A DNA stretch of 5,713 nt. Origin: Thermoplasmatales archaeon. GTDB taxonomy: Archaea; Thermoplasmatota; E2; DHVEG-1. Positions 1-4,164 of the stretch are shown here, piece after piece (the first letter of the stretch is position 1; each line of letters starts with the position of its first letter). The notes under the pieces are model-generated. The model saw only the letters and a program-made list of their open reading frames with translations. It ran no database searches and was not told the DNA's origin. Both the position numbers and the translations under genes were made by a program. The DNA is taken from contig JAGMDE010000111.1 of the NCBI GenBank assembly GCA_023128855.1, positions 1 through 5,713 of the forward strand, read 5' to 3'.

Positions 1-342
1 AAGAAGCTTCTTTTCATCAAGACATTCTAAGACTTTTATCTTCAAAGAAGGTTCAATAATATCAACTGAAAACGGATAGTTATTTGGAACTGATTTCTCA
101 ATAAAACTAACAATATCTTCAATGAACTCCTCTTTTTTAACAAAAAAATCAGGTATAGCCGGATTACCAGTTTTATTACTAAGATCTAGCATATTTTTTA
201 TCTGTTTTTCTCCACTGTTAAAATCTGGTTCTCCTTTGAAAAATAACCCACCGAAAAGAACAGTGGGATATGATCCAGGTTGCCCACCTATCTTAATTCC
301 TGATATTTCCATTATTTCTTGTTCTTTAGTGAAAGAAAACAT
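1..342 (-). CDS. mtrH: MtrH-like methyltransferase, N-terminal 114 residues (cut by left edge)
   Basis: Reading the minus strand from the ATG at 342-340 gives 114 uninterrupted codons to the window edge, so the C-terminal part is missing. The N-terminus MFSFTKEQ..., then IKIGGQPGSYPTVLFGGLFF (residues 17-36) and NKTGNPAIPDFF (56-67), match the start of MtrH as I remember it (GGQPGEYPTVLAGTIFY). MtrH is the TIM-barrel subunit that moves the methyl group between methyl-H4MPT and the corrinoid of MtrA; relatives pair with soluble corrinoid proteins. The ATG directly abuts the TAG of the upstream mtrA-like gene, and GAGGTGA (353-347), four bases before the start, supports this start and implies translational coupling. 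MtrF and MtrG, which lie between A and H in methanogen operons, are absent. Family assignment is strong; whether the carrier is H4MPT or H4folate, and the physiological direction, are not visible. Confidence 0.9.
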   Translation of the reverse strand, partial: MFSFTKEQEIMEISGIKIGGQPGSYPTVLFGGLFFKGEPDFNSGEKQIKNMLDLSNKTGNPAIPDFFVKKEEFIEDIVSFIEKSVPNNYPFSVDIIEPSLKIKVLECLDEKKLL

Positions 343-912
343 CTATTCACCTCTCTTTTTTATCTTACCCATATAATCCATTACGATTTTTGAATGTAAT
401 GCTCTTTGATCGTCCAACAAAGTTGTAGCCTCAGGTTTTATTCGGATTGCAATATATGGCTCCCCAAATGACTGTGGAGATTTTGCAATACATTCATTTA
501 TTGACTTATCGATTCCATTTTTATCATTGACACCAATCAAATCTATAACTTCTATTTGTTTTCGAAAGCGTTCAATTGCTTCATCATTTAAATTTTCAAT
601 ATATGGTATTGCCCCAGGGGCATCAACTATTCTATTCTGTTCATCAATACCATTTTTATTTAATGCTACAAGCGATGATCCTGAACGATGACCTCTAATG
701 TCATCTCCGCAAACGACAATATATCTAATATGAGGATTTGAAATTACATTTGCAACGATTTTTTCTATACCAATATTCTCAGTCTTAAGCGGCCCATATA
801 TGGCTACTTTATCTGATGGAGTATAATCAACATTAAGAATAACTACTGCAACGCATCCTTTTGGCAAACATGGGGTAAATTCACCACCCCATGGATAATA
901 CTCATCGTCCAT
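343..912 (-). CDS. mtrA: Soluble MtrA-like corrinoid protein (H4MPT S-methyltransferase subunit A family)
   Basis: This 189-residue protein matches the corrinoid domain of MtrA almost end to end. KTENIGIEKIVANVISNP (residues 43-60), VVCGDDIRGHRSGSS (66-80), the NGID that follows and GAIPYIENLNDEAIERF (about 100-116) are family signatures. His75 in the RGH motif aligns with His84 of the Methanothermobacter protein, the lower axial ligand of the cobamide. Canonical MtrA is about 240 residues and ends in a membrane helix. This protein ends in a charged tail (MGKIKKRGE) with no hydrophobic segment, so it should be cytoplasmic, like the soluble MtxA-type analogues described beside MtxH in Methanosarcina. 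The ATG at 912 has GGAG (923-920) seven bases upstream. It is the first gene of the operon, divergent from radA and directly followed by mtrH. Cys15 and Cys20 near the N-terminus have no role I can name. The methyl donor or acceptor on the other side is not identified here. Confidence 0.92.
   Translation of the reverse strand: MDDEYYPWGGEFTPCLPKGCVAVVILNVDYTPSDKVAIYGPLKTENIGIEKIVANVISNPHIRYIVVCGDDIRGHRSGSSLVALNKNGIDEQNRIVDAPGAIPYIENLNDEAIERFRKQIEVIDLIGVNDKNGIDKSINECIAKSPQSFGEPYIAIRIKPEATTLLDDQRALHSKIVMDYMGKIKKRGE
347..353 (-). promoter_or_regulatory. Ribosome binding site of mtrH inside the end of mtrA
   Basis: GAGGTGA read on the minus strand lies four bases before the mtrH ATG and is built from the last sense codons of mtrA (AGA GGT GAA). 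The stop TAG and the ATG are contiguous. This arrangement fixes the mtrH start and suggests that ribosomes finishing mtrA re-initiate on mtrH, giving matched amounts of the two partners. Confidence 0.7.
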
Positions 913-954
913 TGTTAAACTCCACTTTTAAATCATAATAGTTAAGTAAATAAG

Positions 955-980
955 TTATTAATAATTTTCATAATTAATAA
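955..980. repeat. A/T-only inverted and direct repeat in the mtrA-radA divergent region
   Basis: TTATTAAT (955-962) and ATTAATAA (973-980) form a perfect 8-base inverted repeat with a 10-base gap. Because ATTAAT is self-complementary, ATTAATAAT also recurs directly at 957-965 and 973-981, 16 bases apart. It sits in the 134-base region between the divergent mtrA and radA starts, where an operator could lie. The composition is pure A/T, so chance is a real alternative. Confidence 0.35.
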
Positions 981-982
981 TA

Positions 983-997
983 CTTTAAATATACCCT
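983..997 (-). promoter_or_regulatory. Candidate TATA box for the mtrA-mtrH operon
   Basis: On the minus strand this reads GGTATATTTAAAGTA, a reasonable archaeal TATA element. A transcript starting about 25 bases downstream would begin near 963 and have a leader of about 50 nt. A poorer alternative is the TTATTTACTTAA-like stretch at 945-956, which would put the start just before the GGAG ribosome site. The region is so AT-rich that the choice is uncertain. Confidence 0.3.
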
Positions 998-1004
998 ACC
1001 ACAC

Positions 1005-1015
1005 TTTTATAAATA
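1005..1015 (+). promoter_or_regulatory. TATA box of radA
   Basis: TTTTATAAATA is a near-ideal archaeal TATA box. Its centre near 1010 predicts transcription starting around 1035, which gives a leader of only about 12 nt before the radA ATG at 1047. GGGG at 1037-1040, six bases before the ATG, is the only ribosome-site-like sequence. Confidence 0.65.
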
Positions 1016-1046
1016 GATATCAATTACCTTAATTCTGGGGTTTTAT

Positions 1047-2000
1047 ATGGGAAAAGACGAGAAAGTTGACGAAATTGCTGAATTGCCAGGCGTTGGACCA
1101 GCTACCGCAGAAAAACTAAGAGATGCAGGTTATGTAGATCCAATGGATCTAGCTGTCGAATCTCCTCAGGAGTTGGTAAATGTCGCTGATCTTGGATTAC
1201 CAACAGCTTCTAAAATAATTCAAGAAGCACGAAAAGTGTCAAATAAGGATAACTTCAAAACAGGAAAAGAACTCCTTGAAAAACGTTTAGAAGTAGGCCG
1301 ACTTACATCTGGTTCTAAACTTCTTGATGAGTTATTAGGAGGAGGGTTTGAAACACAGTCAATAATTGAACTTTTTGGAGAGTTCGGCTCTGCTAAAACA
1401 CAAATTGCTCATCAATTATGTGTAACCGTCCAACAACCTAAGGATCAAGGTGGATTGGAAGGTCATGCATTTTTTATTGATACCGAGAACACATTCAGAC
1501 CAGAGCGTATCATTCAGATGGCTGAAGCTCTTGAATTAGATACTGAGAAAGTACTTGAAAATATCCATGTTGCCCGTGCATATAATTCAAGTCATCAAAT
1601 GTTACTAGTAGATAAAGTTAAGGAACTATCTAAAGAAAATCCTGCTCGTTTACTTGTTGTTGATTCACTTACTGCACATTTCCGTGCAGAATATATTGGA
1701 AGAGGAGCCTTAGCAGACAGACAACAAAAACTAAACAGACATATGCATGATCTTTTGAAATGGAGTGATGTTAACAATGGAGTTGTCTGTGTAACAAATC
1801 AGGTATCTGCTAAGCCAGATGCTTTTTTTGGAGATCCAACAAGACCTATTGGAGGGCATATAGTTGGTCATACCGCTACTTTTAGGATATATCTCCGTAA
1901 AAGCAAGGGTCCAAAAAGAATTGCAAGACTTATTGATTCACCACATCTCCCAGAAGGCGAAGCCGTTTTTACTGTCTCTGAAACAGGTATTAGGGATTGA
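1047..2000 (+). CDS. radA: DNA repair and recombination protein RadA
   Basis: RadA forms filaments on single-stranded DNA and carries out ATP-dependent strand exchange in homologous recombination. The 317 residues cover the whole family. An N-terminal helix-hairpin-helix domain (about 10-62, LPGVGPATAEKL) is followed by a linker with the polymerisation phenylalanine (F70 in NFKTG) and then the RecA core. Walker A is GEFGSAKT (111-118), catalytic Glu147 lies in IDTENTFRPERI, and Walker B is LLVVD (202-206). The DNA-binding L1 region is GRGALADRQQKL (218-229), L2 starts at NQVSAKPDAFFG (251-262) with GGHIVGH after it, and the ATP-cap motif is DSPHLPEGE (298-306). Usual RadA proteins have GSGKT in Walker A; here residue 116 is Ala. 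No other key residue is missing and no intein interrupts the gene. The start follows a strong TATA box and gives a standard-length N-terminus. It is divergent from mtrA and probably transcribed alone or with read-through into the next small gene. Confidence 0.97.
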   Translation: MGKDEKVDEIAELPGVGPATAEKLRDAGYVDPMDLAVESPQELVNVADLGLPTASKIIQEARKVSNKDNFKTGKELLEKRLEVGRLTSGSKLLDELLGGGFETQSIIELFGEFGSAKTQIAHQLCVTVQQPKDQGGLEGHAFFIDTENTFRPERIIQMAEALELDTEKVLENIHVARAYNSSHQMLLVDKVKELSKENPARLLVVDSLTAHFRAEYIGRGALADRQQKLNRHMHDLLKWSDVNNGVVCVTNQVSAKPDAFFGDPTRPIGGHIVGHTATFRIYLRKSKGPKRIARLIDSPHLPEGEAVFTVSETGIRD

Positions 2001-2022
2001 ACAGGAGAAAAATAAGGAAAAA

Positions 2023-2030
2023 CTTAAATG
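2023..2030 (+). promoter_or_regulatory. Candidate TATA box of the 61-codon gene
   Basis: CTTAAATG is preceded by purine-rich GGAAAAA (2016-2022), which resembles a BRE. A start about 25 bases downstream (near 2051) would begin the transcript at the ribosome site, leaving a leader of about 15 nt. No T-run separates it from radA, so read-through from radA is also possible. Confidence 0.5.
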
Positions 2031-2065
2031 TATGTATAAGTATTTCTTCTTGGAGGTGAATTTTA

Positions 2066-2251
2066 ATGGCGTACACGCATGATGGATGGACGTTATATAC
2101 AAGAGATGTTAAACTTAAGGGTGGGAGAATCCAGACAATTTATTTCTTCAGTAAGAGAACACCAAAGAGTGGAAAACCCTGTGACAAGCCCAATAATATG
2201 GTAGTTGGTGTAAACAAGAGAACAGGTTTACCATATCTAAAAAAGAAATAA
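2066..2251 (+). CDS. Conserved small basic protein, 61 aa, function unknown
   Basis: The 61-residue product is lysine- and arginine-rich and ends in PYLKKK. Features visible are GWTLY near the N-terminus (7-11), VKLKGGR (15-21), TIYFFSKRTPKSG (24-36), a single cysteine in PCD (38-40) and a C-terminal VGVNKRTGLPYLKKK (47-61). I recognise this as a type of short hypothetical protein found in several archaeal groups, with the GGR..TIYFFSK and VGVNKRTGLPYLKKK blocks shared, but I know of no assigned function. Its charge and small beta-rich look would fit nucleic-acid or ribosome binding, which is inference only. GGAGGTGA (2052-2059), six bases before the ATG, fixes the start and suggests strong translation. 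It lies 65 bases after radA, has its own candidate TATA box, and is followed by a hairpin terminator, so it looks like an independently expressed housekeeping gene. Confidence 0.88.
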   Translation: MAYTHDGWTLYTRDVKLKGGRIQTIYFFSKRTPKSGKPCDKPNNMVVGVNKRTGLPYLKKK

Positions 2252-2264
2252 ACAGTCTCTGAAA

Positions 2265-2300
2265 GGGCTGACATCAGTCAGCCTCAACATCTTCTTTTTC
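2265..2300 (+). terminator. GC-rich hairpin plus T-rich tract after the 61-codon gene
   Basis: GGCTGAC (2266-2272) and GTCAGCC (2277-2283) pair perfectly around an ATCA loop, and G2265-T2284 can add a wobble pair. A pyrimidine-rich tract with TTTTT (CTTCTTTTTC, 2291-2300) follows eight bases later. It lies 14 bases after the stop codon, the right place for a transcript end. Archaeal termination mainly needs the T-run; the hairpin may protect the 3' end of the mRNA. Confidence 0.65.
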
Positions 2301-2312
2301 AAATTCTATAGT

Positions 2313-2321
2313 GTTAAATAT
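2313..2321 (+). promoter_or_regulatory. Candidate TATA box of the NAD kinase gene
   Basis: GTTAAATAT lies about 34 bases before the ATG at 2351. Transcription would be expected near 2342, giving a leader of about nine bases with no ribosome site in it (the nearest AGGT, 2335-2338, would be upstream of the transcript start). Confidence 0.5.
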
Positions 2322-2350
2322 CTGATTTTCTTTTAGGTCTCTATAATTTG

Positions 2351-3481
2351 ATGATATCTAAAATTAGTTTTGTAGTAAATCCTGTTGCAGGTATGGGTGG
2401 AAAAGTAGGGCTGAAAGGCACTGATGGCGTTTTAAAACAAGCAATAAAACTTGGAGCTAAACCCATTGCACCCAATAAAGCAGAAGAAACAATCGAAGAA
2501 TTTATTTCAAAGCATTCAAAAGATGATATTCAATGGTTCACATGTTCAGAAAAGATGGGTGCTGACGAACTTAAAAAAGCAGGAATAAAAGAAATGGAAA
2601 TTGTTTATACATCAAATGGCAAAGATACAAACTCTAACGATACAAAGAACGCATGTAAAGAATTTCTAAAAAAACAAGTTGACTTAATATTGTTTTGCGG
2701 TGGGGATGGCACAGCAAGAGACATTTTTGAAGTTGTTAAAACCAAAATTCCCATTCTTGGCATACCCTCAGGAGTTAAGATGCATTCAGGAGTGTTTGGA
2801 GTAAATACCAGTGCAACAGCTAAAATGCTTCACGAGTTTGTAAATAAACATCTCACCATAGGTGATGCTGAAATAATGGATCTTGATGAAGAGCGATATA
2901 GAAAGGGCGAATGGAACATTAGACTATTTGGTATAGCGAAAGGAATTGTTGAACCCACATATGTACAGGTTGGAAAAACATCCTTTGAATCTGTTTCTGA
3001 TGATGAAATCAAGGATGAACTTACTGAACATATTATTGATGAAATTGAACAAAATAAGGATTATTTATTCTTATTTGGTTCTGGTGGAACTATAGATTAT
3101 ATAGCAAAAAAGTTGGATATAAAAAATACTTTACTAGGAATTGACGCTGTTTACAATAAAAAAGTAGTAGGTAGTGATCTAAACGAAGAAGGAATTCTAA
3201 AACTTTTAGAGAATTACCCTAAGGTCAAGGTTATTCTTAGTCCAATTGGTGCCCAGGGATTTATTCTTGGACGGGGAAATCTTCAGCTTAGCCCAAAAGT
3301 TATTGAGAAAATTGGACTGGATAATATTATTGTGGTATCAACTCCTTCTAAGCTTGCTTCCACTCCTTATATTAGAGTTGACACTGGTGATAAAAAATTA
3401 GATCAACTTTTTGCTAAGAAAGAGTTTATGATGATAGTAATTGGATACCGTTTAAGTAGAGTTGTTAAAACCACGCTTTAG
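2351..3481 (+). CDS. ATP-NAD kinase family protein (COG3199, AcoX-like)
   Basis: Predicted NAD kinase, making NADP from NAD with ATP or polyphosphate as phosphate donor. The 376 residues fit the COG3199 branch, longer than ordinary NAD kinases of about 250-300. The N-terminus FVVNPVAGMGGKVGLKGTDG (7-26) is the hallmark of this branch. The kinase motif GGDGTARDI lies at 117-125, followed by GIPSGVKMHSGVFG (137-150). The C-terminal half has GSGGTIDYI (243-251), LGIDAV (262-267) and SPIGAQGFILGRGN (297-310), all typical of the family. A TTG codon at 2348 directly precedes the chosen ATG and is in frame; ATG is preferred because the protein then begins MISKISFVVNP like its relatives. It has its own promoter and a T-run terminator, so it seems to be monocistronic. 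NAD as substrate is inferred from the family; some COG3199 relatives lie in acetoin operons with unclear substrates. Confidence 0.88.
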   Translation: MISKISFVVNPVAGMGGKVGLKGTDGVLKQAIKLGAKPIAPNKAEETIEEFISKHSKDDIQWFTCSEKMGADELKKAGIKEMEIVYTSNGKDTNSNDTKNACKEFLKKQVDLILFCGGDGTARDIFEVVKTKIPILGIPSGVKMHSGVFGVNTSATAKMLHEFVNKHLTIGDAEIMDLDEERYRKGEWNIRLFGIAKGIVEPTYVQVGKTSFESVSDDEIKDELTEHIIDEIEQNKDYLFLFGSGGTIDYIAKKLDIKNTLLGIDAVYNKKVVGSDLNEEGILKLLENYPKVKVILSPIGAQGFILGRGNLQLSPKVIEKIGLDNIIVVSTPSKLASTPYIRVDTGDKKLDQLFAKKEFMMIVIGYRLSRVVKTTL

Positions 3482-3510
3482 ACTGGTTTAGCATTATTTT
3501 TACCAAAAAT

Positions 3511-3520
3511 CCTTTTTTTT
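3511..3520 (+). terminator. Poly-T terminator after the NAD kinase gene
   Basis: CC followed by eight T residues (3513-3520), about 30 bases after the stop, with a further TTTTT at 3497-3501. This is a typical archaeal T-run terminator. Only weak pairing (AAACC near 3470 with GGTTT near 3487) is seen, so no real hairpin is claimed. Confidence 0.6.
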
Positions 3521-3541
3521 GTTATAATTCACTACGTAATA

Positions 3542-3550
3542 CATTTAAAC
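3542..3550 (+). promoter_or_regulatory. Candidate TATA box of the 41-codon gene
   Basis: CATTTAAAC is centred about 25 bases before 3571, which would yield a leader of about 20 nt that contains the AAGGAGG ribosome site. The spacing supports the small gene downstream being real. Confidence 0.5.
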
Positions 3551-3575
3551 ACATATCTATAATAGTAATGAGGAT

Positions 3576-3582
3576 AAGGAGG
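3576..3582 (+). promoter_or_regulatory. Strong ribosome binding site deciding the 41-codon gene
   Basis: AAGGAGG is a full match to the anti-Shine-Dalgarno core and lies eight bases before the ATG at 3591. With a TATA-like box at the right distance upstream, it is the main reason to call the short reading frame a gene. Confidence 0.7.
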
Positions 3583-3590
3583 CGAAAATT

Positions 3591-3716
3591 ATGGATTTCG
3601 ATGAGGAAATCAATTATGAATTAGCAAAAGAAATGGCTGAACTATGGTTAGAATGCAAAGTTAGATGTGATAAAATAGAAGAGATAGCTAAACAAATCAA
3701 AGGAATTGATATATAA
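3591..3716 (+). CDS. Hypothetical acidic small protein, 41 aa
   Basis: Translation gives a 41-residue acidic product, MDFDEEINYELAKEMAELWL followed by 21 residues up to GIDI and a TAA stop. Almost the whole chain should be one or two amphipathic helices: charged residues alternate with Leu, Met, Ile and Trp. Two cysteines, C22 and C26, are spaced CxxxC on one helix face. There is no membrane segment and no signal peptide. I do not recognise the family. Evidence that it is a gene is the promoter-ribosome site-ATG arrangement and the length of the preceding and following gaps, which hold nothing else. It could be a small regulator, a helix-pairing partner of a larger protein or a metal or redox-sensitive peptide; none of these is shown. 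It is followed 96 bases later by the DUF5654-like gene, which has its own promoter. Confidence 0.65.
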   Translation: MDFDEEINYELAKEMAELWLECKVRCDKIEEIAKQIKGIDI

Positions 3717-3765
3717 AATTATTACGTCAATTGTCGTTATTGATTATATTTAGTTCTACTGAAAA

Positions 3766-3776
3766 GTTTATTAATA
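3766..3776 (+). promoter_or_regulatory. TATA box of the DUF5654-like gene
   Basis: GTTTATTAATA, preceded by GAAAA (3761-3765) as a possible BRE, predicts a start near 3796 and a leader of about 17 nt holding the GGGGAGGT ribosome site. Confidence 0.55.
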
Positions 3777-3812
3777 AATAATAATTTTCTTTATTAAACG
3801 GGGAGGTTAAAA

Positions 3813-4058
3813 ATGGTAAAAATAAGTGAGGTAAAAATAAACATAGCAACAGCAATTGCAGCAGCTTTTGGTTTTGTGATTGCATTAATTTGGAAAGAAA
3901 TTATCGTTGGATTGTTTGCCTTAGGGGGTTTAACAATCAATGATATAAGTGATGCAACCTCTGGAGCAATTGCAATAATTGCAGGTATCATAATCACAGT
4001 AGTTTGTGTGATAGGTATTATGTATATCACTAAGTGGGGCGGATTCGAGAAAAAATAA
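3813..4058 (+). CDS. DUF5654-like small membrane protein, 81 aa
   Basis: This 81-residue protein has two hydrophobic segments, about residues 11-38 (with the family-like AAAFGFVIALIWKEII, 16-31) and 51-73 (AIAIIAGIIITVVCVIGIMY), joined by a short polar loop (TINDISDATS, 41-50). It has a Lys-containing N-terminus and a KWGGFEKK tail. The length, the AFGFV.AL.W.E.I block at the first helix and the two-helix layout match my memory of DUF5654, a family of archaeal membrane proteins of unknown function. GGGGAGGT (3800-3807), five bases before the ATG, fixes the start. It is monocistronic, with a TATA box upstream and a long T-rich terminator downstream. No catalytic residue is evident; a role in membrane structure or as a small subunit is only a guess. 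Confidence 0.82.
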   Translation: MVKISEVKINIATAIAAAFGFVIALIWKEIIVGLFALGGLTINDISDATSGAIAIIAGIIITVVCVIGIMYITKWGGFEKK

Positions 4059-4066
4059 TTCTTCCC

Positions 4067-4090
4067 ATCTTCTTTTTTATTTTTAATTTT
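4067..4090 (+). terminator. T-rich terminator after the DUF5654-like gene
   Basis: Starting nine bases after the stop codon, the strand carries three successive T-runs: TTTTTT (4073-4078), TTTTT (4080-4084) and TTTT (4087-4090). There is no stem. This is the standard archaeal intrinsic terminator and separates the gene from kbl. Confidence 0.6.
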
Positions 4091-4111
4091 AAATATTTAT
4101 TGTAAAACGAT

Positions 4112-4122
4112 AAATTTTAATA
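4112..4122 (+). promoter_or_regulatory. Candidate TATA box of kbl
   Basis: AAATTTTAATA would place the transcript start near 4142, leaving a leader of about 23 nt to the first ATG (4165) or about 41 nt to the second in-frame ATG (4183). Confidence 0.4.
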
Positions 4123-4164
4123 CGTTCATATGTTACTCTGAAACCGCCAAAGTTTGATGATTAT

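Noticed and set aside
1..12. Palindrome AAGAAGCTTCTT at the left edge, with the same arms as the hairpin at the end of kbl
   Set aside because: It is coding sequence for Lys-Lys-Leu-Leu in mtrH with no loop or T-run context. The shared arms are short and likely chance.
122..376. Plus-strand 84-codon open frame
   Set aside because: It is antisense to the clear mtrH start and mtrA end. The product resembles no family, and no ribosome site precedes it.
343..912. Possibility that mtrA is a truncated pseudogene that lost its membrane helix
   Set aside because: The corrinoid domain is complete, the stop is followed at once by mtrH with a ribosome site in the mtrA tail, and there is no hydrophobic remnant. 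Soluble MtrA relatives are known.
1864..2082. Plus-strand 72-codon open frame overlapping the end of radA and the start of the 61-codon gene
   Set aside because: It starts inside the conserved radA L2 region in another frame, lacks a ribosome site and runs through the next gene's start.
1974..2264. Ten-base direct repeat GTCTCTGAAA at 1974-1983 and 2255-2264
   Set aside because: One copy encodes conserved RadA C-terminal residues (VSE). The match does not extend, so it is not a meaningful repeat or attachment site.
3794..4030. Minus-strand 78-codon hydrophobic open frame
   Set aside because: It is the antisense shadow of the two-helix DUF5654-like gene, whose plus-strand promoter, ribosome site and family match are convincing.
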